From Brevundimonas bacteroides DSM 4726 (GTDB lineage: Bacteria; Pseudomonadota; Alphaproteobacteria; Caulobacterales; Caulobacteraceae): a DNA stretch of 64,000 nt. Every line of letters starts with the position of its first letter. Positions within the stretch are counted from its first letter, which is position 1. The translations under genes and the position numbers were made by a program. The stretch lies in contig NZ_JNIX01000013.1 in assembly GCF_000701445.1 (NCBI RefSeq), forward strand, positions 215,105-279,104, in the 5' to 3' direction. Positions 1-8,863 of this stretch are shown here, piece by piece. The notes below the pieces were generated by a model. The model made no database searches. It was not told the origin of the DNA and saw only the letters and a list, made by a program, of their open reading frames with translations.

Positions 1-745
1 GCCAGCACTGGCCCAGCGCGATGTCGAGCGGATTGGCCAAGACCTCCGGCACCCGACGGGCGCGCCAGCCGTCCGCGCGCTCCGCAAAGTTGCCCGGCCC
101 GGCCTCCGCGGCCGTCACGGCAGCGCCGATGCAGGGGCGATAGACCTCGGGCGGCTGGGTGATCAGGTTGTCGACGATCTCGTCGCCGCGGACGAAGCCG
201 ACAAACCGGCCCTCGATCCGCGCCCGGCGGGCGGCGTCACGGACGGCGTCCTCCGCGTCGCGGCCGCTGCGCCGCTCGAACCCGGCATGGTCGCTCATCA
301 GGTCGATGCCCAGGAGGAAGAAGCTGCGGGTGCGCCAGTCGTCGCCCCGTTCATCGGCCATGACGGCTTCCAGCCGCGCCTGAACGGCGGGGTCGAGATA
401 GTCCGCACTGGTCTTGCCCTCCGGCAGCTGCGTCACCGTCCGGCCTCGCCAGATCAGCCGGAAGATGTCGCTGACAGAGACGCGGCCAACCGGCGGGTAG
501 AGCACGCGATCGGCCCGCGCCGTCGCCTCCTCGAGACCGGCCGGGCTCCATTCGAGGTCCCTCGGCACGCCCCGGATGTTGCCGACGAGGATCAGGGAGC
601 GGTCGCCTTTCGACACCTCCCAGACCGGCACATCGCTGCGCCGGGCGATGACGATGATGTCCTCGACGCGGTCGGCCTCCAGCTCCTGCGCCATGACCGG
701 CGTGGCGGCGAGAAGGGCAAGAGATGCGAGAAGGACACGCAGCAT
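1..745 (-). CDS. TraB/GumN-like protein, C-terminus cut by window edge
   Basis: The reading frame starts at an ATG near 745 and stays open to base 1, so the C-terminus lies outside the window. Residues 1-19 form a signal peptide ending in MAQ, so the product is probably periplasmic or secreted. The segment VWEVSKGDRSLILVGNIRGVP resembles the first conserved strand of the TraB/GumN family (putative metal-dependent proteases or hydrolases). That family normally has a G-x-x-H motif there; this protein has GNIR, so one expected histidine is missing. Later parts (DYLDPAVQARLEAVM, GFERRSGRDAEDAVRDAARR) fit the family's helical region. Family call moderately sure; the exact substrate is unknown. Confidence 0.6.
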   Translation of the reverse strand, partial: MLRVLLASLALLAATPVMAQELEADRVEDIIVIARRSDVPVWEVSKGDRSLILVGNIRGVPRDLEWSPAGLEEATARADRVLYPPVGRVSVSDIFRLIWRGRTVTQLPEGKTSADYLDPAVQARLEAVMADERGDDWRTRSFFLLGIDLMSDHAGFERRSGRDAEDAVRDAARRARIEGRFVGFVRGDEIVDNLITQPPEVYRPCIGAAVTAAEAGPGNFAERADGWRARRVPEVLANPLDIALGQCW

Positions 746-812
746 GGGACGCCTCGATCGGGGAACGGCCGAAAGTGTCAGGCTCCGTGTGGCCGAAGCG
801 TGGCCTTATCCA

Positions 813-1253
813 TCAGCGCGGCGCGCGACGGCCCAGCAGCACCGGCACCGTGATGGCCAGCAGCGCCAGATTGGTCAGCGCCAGACCGGCATCCAGCTGG
901 ATCGCGTGAATCGCCATCATCGCCGTCTCCAGCACGATTAGACCGGCGGCCGAGACGAGCAGCGGCCAGCGGCCGAGTTTCCACGACGCCAGCGGCGCGA
1001 TCAGGCCGAGCGCCAGCACGATCTCGACGATGCCGAGGCCGCGCACCAGGCTTTCGCTGACGTAGGCGGGCCAGGTCATCAGGGCGACCAGATTGTCCAT
1101 CGGCTCGCTGATCTTGGCGTAGCCAGCGGCGAGGAAGAACATCGCCGCCCAGCCCTGGAGGGTCCAGAGCGCGAGGTTGCGATACTCGGCGCGCAGACGC
1201 AGCTGGGCGGGGCTGAGCGCAGGACGGGACTGGGGCGACAGGGTGGTCGACAT
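813..1253 (-). CDS. DoxX family membrane protein
   Basis: A 146-residue protein with four hydrophobic segments (about residues 30-50, 70-90, 95-112 and 118-140). A conserved early part reads FFLAAGYAKISEP, as in DoxX-like proteins (small four-helix inner-membrane proteins linked to quinone or thiol redox functions). A basic cytoplasmic N-terminus precedes helix 1. It stands alone, with the TraB-like gene downstream on the same strand 67 bp away. A candidate promoter and palindromic sites lie upstream. The exact role is not known from sequence. Confidence 0.75.
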   Translation of the reverse strand: MSTTLSPQSRPALSPAQLRLRAEYRNLALWTLQGWAAMFFLAAGYAKISEPMDNLVALMTWPAYVSESLVRGLGIVEIVLALGLIAPLASWKLGRWPLLVSAAGLIVLETAMMAIHAIQLDAGLALTNLALLAITVPVLLGRRAPR

Positions 1254-1305
1254 GGCAACGATCGTGAGTGCGGCCGGGGAGGGCCTTTGTTTTTGTAACA
1301 GTCGC

Positions 1306-1334
1306 TAGATCAGATCGAGCGACCGTCGTTTCAA
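1306..1334 (-). promoter_or_regulatory. Candidate sigma-70 promoter of the doxX-like gene
   Basis: On the minus strand TTGAAA (1334-1329) is followed after 17 bp by GATCTA (1311-1306), giving a plausible -35/-10 pair about 55 bp before the start codon. The -35 match is good and the -10 weak. This is inference from spacing and consensus only. Confidence 0.35.
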
Positions 1335-1357
1335 GAGGTATGGCAGAGTTTCGCCAC

Positions 1358-1392
1358 GATGTCATCAGCCGTAGACATCAATTGATGACATC
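1358..1392. promoter_or_regulatory. Nested palindromes upstream of the doxX-like gene, possible operator
   Basis: GATGTCATC (1358-1366) is repeated inverted as GATGACATC (1384-1392). Between them CATCAATTGATG (1376-1387) is a perfect 12-bp palindrome. The cluster lies just upstream of the candidate -35 box of the doxX-like gene, where an activator would bind. The rest of the 292-bp stretch between doxX and selO holds nothing else recognisable. Confidence 0.45.
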
Positions 1393-1545
1393 AGTGGATG
1401 ACTTCGTGTTTCGCGGCCGCGTCCGGCCGTCAGCGGCGCTCTGAAGCAGCTACGGGGCTGAAGCGTGGCGGTATGCATACGATCTCGTAATCCGGGCGTG
1501 TGGACGTCGATGGAGAGACGCGCGACGACCGAAGAAAACGACAGG

Positions 1546-2946
1546 TCAGGCGTGAGCCTGTCGCAAGACCTCTATCCGCGCCAGCTTGGCCTCAAACAGG
1601 CTCCAGTCGTCGTCCTTGTCGATCCCGGCCCAGATCGCCTCGACCTCGTCGATCAGGAGGTCCTCGGGCGAGCCCGAGAAGACGGGGTGTTCCAGCCGTT
1701 CGGGGCGGTCGGGTTCGTGCTCAAAAAGGGCGAAGCGGAAGGCGTCGAAGGCCTCCCCCTGATAGAGCTTGCCGCGCGGGCCGGCCAGCGCGCGGGCCGA
1801 AGAGGAGAAGCCCGTGAACCAGTCGTGGAACAGGGGCTCCCAGCCCAACGCCTCGCCGCCTTCGCGGAGCAGGGCCAGAGCGGTGTCGAGCAGGCGCTGG
1901 TCGGCGGCCTCGCCCAGGCTCTTCACACCCAGGCGGTCCAGGAAGGCGGCGCGCAGTTCGGCGATGTAGGCGGGGCCGAAGCCGTTCAGCGCCTGGGTCA
2001 AAGGTTCGGCGTCGGCCACCAGCTTCAGGCAGCCGGCCAGCTGGGTCAGGTTCCAGAACACGGCCTCGGGCTGGCGGGCGAACGCGTAGAGGCCGGAGTG
2101 GTCGAAATAGGCGGCCGTGAAACCGGGGTCGTAGAACGGCAGAAAGCGCCAGGGGCCGTAGTCGAAGCTCTCGCCCGTGACGTTCAGATTGTCGGTGTTC
2201 AGCACCCCGTGGACGAAGCCCGCCGCGATCCAGCGGGCGGTCAGGCGGGCCGATGCCGCGACGATGGCCCAGAGCAGGCCCGGCGCGTCTCCGGCGGCCA
2301 CGGTCGGGTGGTAGAGGGCGCGGACATGCTCGACCAGGGTCTCGATCTGGTCGGCGCGGCCGAAGAAGGCGGCGCGCTGGAAGGTGCCGAAGCGGATGTG
2401 GCTGTGCTGGAGCCGGACCAGGACGGCGGAGCGCGTCGGGCTGGGCTCGTCGCCGCGCTCCAGCGCCTCGCCGGTCTCGATCAGGGTGAGGGCGCGACTG
2501 GTCGGGACGCCGCGCGCCTCGAGCAGGGCCGCGGCCAACACTTCGCGTACCCCGCCCTTGAGCGTCAGCCGGCCGTCGCCCGCGCGCGACCAGGGCGTCT
2601 GGCCAGAACCCTTCGTGCCTAGATCCAGCAGCCGTCCCGAGGCGTCTCGCATCTGCGCCGCAAGGAACCCCCGCCCGTCGCCGAGGTCGGGATTGTAGGT
2701 CCGGAACTGGTGGCCGTGATAGCGCATGGCGATCGGGCCGGGCTGGCAGGGCAGGGGCTCGAAGCGGCCGAAATGGGCGATCCATTCGTCGCCGTTCAGG
2801 TCGGCGAGGCCTACGTCGGCGGCGGCGCGATCGTTGCGGAACCGCAGTCGGTGCTCCGGGAAGACGGCGGACCGGACCGCGTCGCCGAACTCGGGGCCCA
2901 GGTCAAAGAAGGCAGGCTCTGGGTGGTAGGCGGCGCTGACGGGCAT
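1546..2946 (-). CDS. selO: Protein adenylyltransferase SelO (YdiU/UPF0061 family)
   Basis: SelO is a pseudokinase-fold enzyme that transfers AMP from ATP to Ser/Thr/Tyr of proteins and is linked to redox stress. The 466 residues match the bacterial family length. Visible motifs are the nucleotide-binding stretch GTKGSGQTPWSRAGDGRL (K112, R121, D124, R126) and the metal/catalytic motif HGVLNTDN with D252 and N253, followed by D262 in FDYGPW. The C-terminus ends RIEVLRQAHA, without the Cys/Sec tail of eukaryotic and some bacterial SelO proteins. It is monocistronic; no strong Shine-Dalgarno is seen before the ATG. Confidence 0.93.
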   Translation of the reverse strand: MPVSAAYHPEPAFFDLGPEFGDAVRSAVFPEHRLRFRNDRAAADVGLADLNGDEWIAHFGRFEPLPCQPGPIAMRYHGHQFRTYNPDLGDGRGFLAAQMRDASGRLLDLGTKGSGQTPWSRAGDGRLTLKGGVREVLAAALLEARGVPTSRALTLIETGEALERGDEPSPTRSAVLVRLQHSHIRFGTFQRAAFFGRADQIETLVEHVRALYHPTVAAGDAPGLLWAIVAASARLTARWIAAGFVHGVLNTDNLNVTGESFDYGPWRFLPFYDPGFTAAYFDHSGLYAFARQPEAVFWNLTQLAGCLKLVADAEPLTQALNGFGPAYIAELRAAFLDRLGVKSLGEAADQRLLDTALALLREGGEALGWEPLFHDWFTGFSSSARALAGPRGKLYQGEAFDAFRFALFEHEPDRPERLEHPVFSGSPEDLLIDEVEAIWAGIDKDDDWSLFEAKLARIEVLRQAHA

Positions 2947-3157
2947 CCGCGGCAGATGCGGGCTCGGGCCGGAATAAGCAACCGCAACGGCGGCCGACGG
3001 TTGAACCGCCGACCTGAATGGCTATTGTCACAGGCAGAGATCAGGCAGGGCCAAGCCCTGTCAGGCCGGCGCCACGTACAGTCTGGCGAACCCGGTCCCG
3101 GTGCCCGTCGATAACCGGGTGCCACGACGTAGACCCCCACCGACAAGGAGGCCCGCC

Positions 3158-4369
3158 GTGGCGCGCAGACTGACGCTCGATTTTCTCAAGACCGAAGCCG
3201 CCTCGGGCGCCTTTCTGGGCCTGGCGGCGATCGCCGCCCTTGTGGTGGCCAACTCGCCGCTGTCAGACGCCTATTTCTACTGGCTGAAGAACGAGCACCT
3301 GTTTCAGGCCGGGCCGCTCAGTCTGACCCTGTCGGTCTCGGAGTGGATCAAGGAAGGCCTGATGGCCATCTTCTTCCTCGTCGTCGGCCTGGAGATCAAA
3401 TACGAGATCCGGCGCGGGGAGCTGAGCGACCCGAAGAAGCTGGCCACGCCGGTGATCGCGGCATTGGGCGGCATGCTGGCTCCGGCGGGGGTCTATCTTC
3501 TGTTCAGCGAGACGATGGGCGGGCCCCAGGCGGGGTGGCCGATCCCGCTGGCCACCGATATCGCCTTCGCGCTGGCCGTCTTCGCCCTGGTGGGGCGGGG
3601 CCTGCCGTCGTCGCTGCGAGTCTTCCTGCTGACGCTGGCCATCGTCGACGATCTGGGGGCGATCGCCCTGATCGCGGTCCTGTTCAGCTCTGGCGTGGAC
3701 TGGCAGCCGCTGGCCTGGGCCGGGGGGCTGCTGGCGGTCCTCGCTGTCGCGTCGCGTCGGCGGATCGCCGCGCCGCTGTGGGTCATGGCCTTCGCGGTGG
3801 TCTGGTGGCTGAGCGTCCAGGCGGGGCTGTCGACCTCACTGGCTGCCGTGGCGTTCGCGGCAGTCGTGCCGGTATCGCCCCGCGCCGACGACGGAGAGAG
3901 CCCGCTCAAGGAGGCCATGCACGACCTGCACCCCTATGTGGCCTATCTGATCCTGCCGCTGTTTGCCTTCGCCAAGGCGGGCGTGTCGTTCGCGGGACTG
4001 TCGATGGACCAGCTGTTTGCGCCGCTGGTGCTCGGCATCGCGGCGGGATTGTTCCTGGGCAAGCAGATCGGCGTCTTCGGCGCGGCCTGGCTGACATCGC
4101 GGCTTCGCTTGGGTGCCAAGCCGAGCCAGGCGACCTGGCTTCAGGTCTATGGCGTCAGCCTGCTGTGCGGCGTGGGGTTCACAATGAGCCTGTTCATCGG
4201 CGCGCTCGCCTTCCCCGGTCCTATCGACTCCCCGGCCCAGGTGGAGGTCAAGCTAGGCGTCATCCTGGGCTCTGTGCTGTCGGCGACGCTCGGGGCTGTT
4301 GTCCTGTCGATCGCGGCGGGCCGCAGACGGGCCAGCAAGGCGGTCCCGAGCGCGAATACTGTCGCCTGA
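3158..4369 (+). CDS. nhaA: Na+/H+ antiporter NhaA
   Basis: NhaA exchanges 2 H+ for 1 Na+ across the inner membrane for pH and sodium homeostasis. About 12 hydrophobic helices are evident. Hallmarks are the ion-binding Asp pair in LAIVDDLGAIALIAV, GLEIKYEIRRGEL near the N-terminus, and PLATDIAFALAV. A GTG start is chosen because AAGGAGG (3145-3151) sits 6 bp before it; the frame is open upstream to an ATG at 3101, but that ATG lacks a ribosome-binding site. Length about 403 residues, normal for the family. No regulator (nhaR) adjoins it. Confidence 0.93.
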   Translation: MARRLTLDFLKTEAASGAFLGLAAIAALVVANSPLSDAYFYWLKNEHLFQAGPLSLTLSVSEWIKEGLMAIFFLVVGLEIKYEIRRGELSDPKKLATPVIAALGGMLAPAGVYLLFSETMGGPQAGWPIPLATDIAFALAVFALVGRGLPSSLRVFLLTLAIVDDLGAIALIAVLFSSGVDWQPLAWAGGLLAVLAVASRRRIAAPLWVMAFAVVWWLSVQAGLSTSLAAVAFAAVVPVSPRADDGESPLKEAMHDLHPYVAYLILPLFAFAKAGVSFAGLSMDQLFAPLVLGIAAGLFLGKQIGVFGAAWLTSRLRLGAKPSQATWLQVYGVSLLCGVGFTMSLFIGALAFPGPIDSPAQVEVKLGVILGSVLSATLGAVVLSIAAGRRRASKAVPSANTVA

Positions 4370-4379
4370 CCGGCGAATA

Positions 4380-4417
4380 TTGACCTTGCGTCAATGGTCT
4401 TTGTCGCTTTTGCGTCA
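4380..4417. promoter_or_regulatory. Repeated TTGCGTCA boxes upstream of the TonB-dependent receptor
   Basis: TTGCGTCA occurs at 4386-4393 and again at 4410-4417 in the 235-bp gap before the receptor. The first copy lies within an inverted repeat TTGAC-N5-GTCAA (4380-4394). Such a pair could be a regulator site controlling receptor expression; no promoter hexamers are convincing. Confidence 0.35.
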
Positions 4418-4604
4418 CACAAGGTGCCGTGGCGGGGCTGAAACATGGCGTGAACGGCAGCGGCTTCTTGTCGCCCGCCCCGGCTTGGACTACGCCAATC
4501 CTTCGAGAATCCGTCGCTCCGCAAGAAGGGCGCGGGTCTGGGAATCAGGAAACGCCGCGACCCGCCCCGGAAGGGCAGGTCCGGCCATGAGCCGGGAGCC
4601 GTCC

Positions 4605-7280
4605 ATGCGTCTTGTCAATCTTCTTCGCACCACCGCTTCGGCCGGTGCGGTCGCCGCCGTCGCCTTCGGCTTCGGTGGGGCCGCCCAGGCCCAGGACGGC
4701 GATCAGGCCGCCACCGTCGACGACATCATCGTCACCGCCCAGAAGCGCGAGCAGAGCCTTCAGGACGTGCCGATCGTGGTCACCAGCCTGTCGTCCGAGG
4801 CGCTGGAAGACGCCGGCGTGCGCGACATCAAGGACCTGCAGATCCTGACGCCCGGCCTGACCGTCACCTCGACCTCGACCGAAGCCTCGACCACCGCCCG
4901 CATTCGCGGCGTCGGCACCGTCGGCGACAACCCCGGCCTGGAGAGCTCGGTGGGCGTGGTGATCGACGGCGTCTATCGCTCGCGCAACTCGGTCGGCTTC
5001 GGCGACCTGGGCGAACTGGAACGCATCGAGGTCTTGAAGGGCCCGCAGGGCACCCTGTTCGGCAAGAACACCTCGGCCGGCGTCATCAACATTCTGACCG
5101 CCCGCCCGGAGTTCGAGCCCGAGTTCAACGGCGAGGTCACGCTCGGCAACTACACCCACTACGGCGTGGCCGCCTCTGTCACCGGGCCGATCAGCGACAC
5201 CCTGGCCTTCCGCCTGTACGGCGCGACCCGAGGCCGCGAAGGCTTCTATGACGTCGACACCGGCGACGGCCCGCGCACCGAGACCGACGACAACAACCAG
5301 AACTTCTACACCGTGCGCGGCCAGCTGCTGTGGCTGCCGTCGGACAACGCCTCGTTCCGGTTCATTGCAGACTATTCGCAGCGCGACGAATACTGCTGCA
5401 CGGGCGTGAACGTGCGCGTCGGCTCGACCTATCCCTTCGTCGACCTGTTGTCGAACGGCACGGGCCAGCGTCCGCCCGCGGCGGGCTTCGGCGAGCTGCC
5501 CTTCTCGCGGACGGCCTTCGCCAACCGCTCGACCGACCAGTCGATCACCGACATGGGCCTGTCGCTGGAAGGCAACATCGACCTGTCGGCCTTCGGCGGC
5601 TCGACCCTGACCACCATCACCTCGTGGCGCGACTGGGAGACCGTCAACGGCCAGGACGCCGACTTCTCGGGCGCCGACGTGGCCTATCGTCTGCCGGACG
5701 GCGATTTCGGCTCGGCCATCGACAGCATCACCCAGGAAGTGCGTCTGGCCGGGGCTACGGATCGCCTTGACTGGCTGGTCGGCGTGTTCGCTACGCGCGA
5801 GAACGTCGACCGCAACGACAGCTTCTACCTCGGTGCCGACTATGCCCCGCTGCTGTCGCTGGCCCTGACCGCCAGCCTGAATGCATCTGTTCCGTCCTTC
5901 CAGATCAGCCCGACCAGCATCGGCTGCTTCACACGCACGGCCCAAACGGCGGCGGGCCTGCAGCAGTGCCTGGCCAGCGGCGGCACCGGCAACCTGCCGG
6001 TCGGCCCCGGCGGCGCGCTGGTCAACGTGCCGACCGCCGTGGGCAGCGGACCAGCCTTCACCGTCGGCCAGTCGCTGGAAGACCGCTACTCACAGCGGTC
6101 GGACTCCTTCGCCATCTTCACCAACAACACCTTCAGCGTCACCGATCAGTTCGACATCACCGTGGGCCTGCGCTGGACTTGGGACGAGAAGGAACTGACC
6201 GGCACCCAGCAGAACGTCGGCACGTCCTCGGCGACCTGCGGGGCGGGCCTGGCCAATTTCCCCGCAATCACGGCGGGCCTGGGCGGCGGCGCCTCGGGCC
6301 AGGCAGCGGCCGGCGGCATCGTCGCCCGTCTATGCCTGCCTTGGACCAACCCCTTCTTCGCCAACCGCGCGGTGTCGGAAACCGTCGACGACACCAACTT
6401 CTCGGGCACGGTCAAGGCGTCCTACCGCCTGAACGACTCGGTGCTGGTCTATGGTTCCTATGCCCGGGGCTACAAGGCTTTCGGGTTCAACCAGGACCGC
6501 GTCCAGGGCACGGTTCCGCCGACGCCGAACGCCTCGCTGTTCTTCCCGTCGGAGGAGGTCGACAGCTATGAGCTCGGCATCAAGACCACGCTGTTCAACC
6601 GCACCATGCTGCTGAACGCGACCTACTTCGACCAGACCTTCACCGACTTCCAGCTCAACACCTTCCTCGGCACGGCCTTCGTGGTCGAATCGATCCCTGA
6701 GCTGACGTCGCGCGGCGTCGATGCCGACTTCCTGTGGTTCACCCCGATCGAGGGGCTGAGCCTCTCGGGCGGCATCACCTACACCGACGCCCAGTACAGC
6801 CGCTTTACGGCCGCCCAGTTGGTCAACCCCGGAAGCTTCCCGCAGCTGTCGCTGCTGCCGGGTGCGCGCCCCTCGTTCGCGCCGGAATGGTCCTATGTCG
6901 GGTCGATCAACTTCGACCGTCCGATCGGCAACGGCCTGGAGCTCGGCTTCAGTCTGTCGGGCAAGTACCAGACCGAGTACAACACCGGCTCCGACCTGCT
7001 GCCCTTCAAGGCCCAGGACGGCTTCGGCGTGCTGAACGGCCGCGTATCGATCGGCGCCGAGGATGACCGCTGGACCCTGGAAGCCTGGGCCCAGAACCTG
7101 ACGGACGAGGAATACGTCCAGGTCGCCTACAACGCCTTCCTGCAGGGCAACGCCTTCCCCAACACCACGACCCCGCAGGCCAACGGCACCTTCTACAACC
7201 CGGCGACCGACAGCCAGACGATCAACGCCTTCCTGGGCGCCCCGCGCACCTACGGCCTGACGCTGCGCGTCCGCTACTAG
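4605..7280 (+). CDS. TonB-dependent outer-membrane receptor
   Basis: About 891 residues. A signal peptide ends in AAQAQ near residue 27. It is followed by a TonB-box-like VDDIIVTAQ, the plug domain (SLQDVPIVVTSLSSEALEDAG, RGVGTVGDNPG, LERIEVLKGPQGTLFGKNTSAGVINI) and a beta-barrel ending in an aromatic C-terminus LRVRY. This is the large sphingomonad/caulobacter subfamily that imports unknown carbohydrates, siderophores or aromatics. The barrel has Cys-containing loops (EYCCTG, IGCFTR, LQQC, SATCG, ARLC), suggesting extracellular disulfides. The ATG at 4605 has GGGAG upstream; an in-frame ATG at 4587 is possible. No transport partners adjoin it, so the substrate cannot be named. Confidence 0.92.
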   Translation: MRLVNLLRTTASAGAVAAVAFGFGGAAQAQDGDQAATVDDIIVTAQKREQSLQDVPIVVTSLSSEALEDAGVRDIKDLQILTPGLTVTSTSTEASTTARIRGVGTVGDNPGLESSVGVVIDGVYRSRNSVGFGDLGELERIEVLKGPQGTLFGKNTSAGVINILTARPEFEPEFNGEVTLGNYTHYGVAASVTGPISDTLAFRLYGATRGREGFYDVDTGDGPRTETDDNNQNFYTVRGQLLWLPSDNASFRFIADYSQRDEYCCTGVNVRVGSTYPFVDLLSNGTGQRPPAAGFGELPFSRTAFANRSTDQSITDMGLSLEGNIDLSAFGGSTLTTITSWRDWETVNGQDADFSGADVAYRLPDGDFGSAIDSITQEVRLAGATDRLDWLVGVFATRENVDRNDSFYLGADYAPLLSLALTASLNASVPSFQISPTSIGCFTRTAQTAAGLQQCLASGGTGNLPVGPGGALVNVPTAVGSGPAFTVGQSLEDRYSQRSDSFAIFTNNTFSVTDQFDITVGLRWTWDEKELTGTQQNVGTSSATCGAGLANFPAITAGLGGGASGQAAAGGIVARLCLPWTNPFFANRAVSETVDDTNFSGTVKASYRLNDSVLVYGSYARGYKAFGFNQDRVQGTVPPTPNASLFFPSEEVDSYELGIKTTLFNRTMLLNATYFDQTFTDFQLNTFLGTAFVVESIPELTSRGVDADFLWFTPIEGLSLSGGITYTDAQYSRFTAAQLVNPGSFPQLSLLPGARPSFAPEWSYVGSINFDRPIGNGLELGFSLSGKYQTEYNTGSDLLPFKAQDGFGVLNGRVSIGAEDDRWTLEAWAQNLTDEEYVQVAYNAFLQGNAFPNTTTPQANGTFYNPATDSQTINAFLGAPRTYGLTLRVRY

Positions 7281-7304
7281 GACCAGGCCGCCGTCGAAAC
7301 GAGG

Positions 7305-7334
7305 AACCGGCCGGGGGCGACCCCGGCCGGTTTT
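7305..7334 (+). terminator. Rho-independent terminator after the TonB-dependent receptor
   Basis: A 12-bp perfect stem AACCGGCCGGGG / CCCCGGCCGGTT with a GCGA tetraloop, ending in TTTT. It lies 24 bp after the receptor stop codon. Confidence 0.8.
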
Positions 7335-7408
7335 CGTTTGGCGGCTCGATTGACACAGGGGTCGAAGCACCCGCCCTTGCGAGCATCAGTAAGCGTATCG
7401 GAGGGCGC

Positions 7409-7804
7409 ATGGCCCGACTTCATCGCGTGCTCTATGCGAGCACCGCCACGGGCACGACCGACAGCCTTCTCGGCGTGGCCACCATCCTGGGCGAATCCCA
7501 GCGCAACAACGCCCAGCGCGACCTGACCGGCGCTCTGGCGGCGCACCGCGGGCGCTTCATCCAGGTTATCGAAGGCCCCAAGGACGCGATCGACGGACTG
7601 CTGGAGCGTCTGGAGCGCGATCCCCGCCATCGGGACATCCGGGTGCTGGAAAGGGCGTCGGTCGAGCGCCGCAGCTTCGAAGACTGGTCGATGGCCAGCG
7701 CCAAGGTCACGCCGGCCGTCGCGCCGCTGCTGGACCGGGTGATCGATGGGCTGGACGCCTGCCCCCAGGAGACCATCGAGGCGCTTCGGGCCGCGGCCGC
7801 CTGA
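7409..7804 (+). CDS. BLUF-domain blue-light sensor (FAD-binding)
   Basis: The 131 residues are almost entirely a BLUF domain, which binds FAD and signals blue light. Key positions fit the family: Tyr9 (HRVLYAS), the Asn pair 33-34 (ESQRNNAQRDLTGAL), Gln52 (GRFIQVIEGP) and Trp93/Met95 (DWSMAS). DPRHRDIRVL is also typical. No output domain is fused, so it is a short stand-alone BLUF protein that would act through a partner. GGAGGG precedes the ATG by 4 bp. It lies 57 bp before the D-cysteine desulfhydrase gene, same strand, possibly coincidental. Confidence 0.9.
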   Translation: MARLHRVLYASTATGTTDSLLGVATILGESQRNNAQRDLTGALAAHRGRFIQVIEGPKDAIDGLLERLERDPRHRDIRVLERASVERRSFEDWSMASAKVTPAVAPLLDRVIDGLDACPQETIEALRAAAA

Positions 7805-7861
7805 GCCGTCTCGCGCATGCCCGGTCCGGGTGTTAGGAGCGGGCGAACGAAAGGCCCGACC

Positions 7862-8863
7862 ATGCACCTCGCCCGCTTTCCCCGCGTCCGCCTCGCGCAC
7901 CTGCCGACGCCGCTGGAGCCCTTGCCCCGGCTATCGGAGACGCTGGGGGTCGATCTCTGGATCAAGCGCGACGACTGCACGGGCCTGGCGGGCGGGGGCA
8001 ACAAGACGCGCAAGCTTGAGTTCCTGCTGGGCGAGGCCTTCGAACAGGACGCCGACACCCTGGTGACCCAGGGCGCGGTCCAGTCCAATCACGTCCGCCA
8101 GACTGCGGCGGCCGCCTCCGCTCGTGGCCTGAAGTGCGAGGTGATCCTGGAGGAGCGCACGGGGTCCAGGGCCGTCGACTACACCCGAAACGGCAACGTC
8201 CTGCTGGACCGGCTGTTCGGGGCGGGCGTGCGTTCCGTTCCGGGCGGTTCGGACATGCCTGCGGAGCTGGAAAAGACAGCGGCCGAGGTGCGGGCCCGCG
8301 GCGGACGGCCTTATGTCATCCCGGGCGGCGGCTCCAACCCGGTCGGCGCTCTGGGCTATGTCGACTGCGCGCGCGAGATCGTAGTGCAGGCCGACGAGCT
8401 GGATCTGAAGGTCGACCGGATCGTCACGGCGACGGGCAGCGCGGGCACCCACGCGGGGCTGGTCGCCGGGCTGGCGGTGATGGGGGCGGACATTCCGGTG
8501 CTCGGCATCGGCGTGCGGGCGCCCAAGGAGAAGCAGGAGGCCAACGTCCTGAAGCTGGCCGAGGAAACGGCGGCGCTGCTCGGCCGGCCGGGCTGCGTGA
8601 CGGCGGACATGGTGGTCGCCGACTGCGACTATGTGGGGGCGGGCTATGGCCTGATCGACCAGGGGGTGGCCGACGCCCTGATGTTGGCGGCGCGGACGGA
8701 CGGCATCGTGCTGGACCCCGTCTATTCTGCCAAGGCGATGAAAGGCCTGATCGCGCTCGCCAAGACTGGGCGGTTTGAGGGCGAGCGGGTTGTGTTCCTG
8801 CACACCGGCGGGGCGCAGGGCATCTTCGGCTATCAGGGCGAACTGGAGCCGATGTTCGCATGA
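7862..8863 (+). CDS. dcyD: D-cysteine desulfhydrase / ACC deaminase family PLP enzyme
   Basis: A fold-type II PLP enzyme that would convert D-cysteine to pyruvate, H2S and ammonia. The 333 residues contain the PLP lysine in [11 protein letters not shown] (K48), the substrate loop [16 protein letters not shown], the phosphate-binding [10 protein letters not shown] and the C-terminal [13 protein letters not shown]. Family members can also be ACC deaminases; the racemase partner favours D-amino-acid breakdown. The ATG at 7862 is chosen over an upstream ATG because GAAAGG lies 8 bp before it. It overlaps the next gene by 4 nt (ATGA), indicating translational coupling. Confidence 0.85.
   Translation: MHLARFPRVRLAHLPTPLEPLPRLSETLGVDLWIKRDDCTGLAGGGNKTRKLEFLLGEAFEQDADTLVTQGAVQSNHVRQTAAAASARGLKCEVILEERTGSRAVDYTRNGNVLLDRLFGAGVRSVPGGSDMPAELEKTAAEVRARGGRPYVIPGGGSNPVGALGYVDCAREIVVQADELDLKVDRIVTATGSAGTHAGLVAGLAVMGADIPVLGIGVRAPKEKQEANVLKLAEETAALLGRPGCVTADMVVADCDYVGAGYGLIDQGVADALMLAARTDGIVLDPVYSAKAMKGLIALAKTGRFEGERVVFLHTGGAQGIFGYQGELEPMFA

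Noticed and set aside
3101..3157. Upstream ATG start for nhaA
   Set aside because: The extra residues are Arg/Pro-rich and lack a ribosome-binding site, while a strong AAGGAGG precedes the GTG at 3158.
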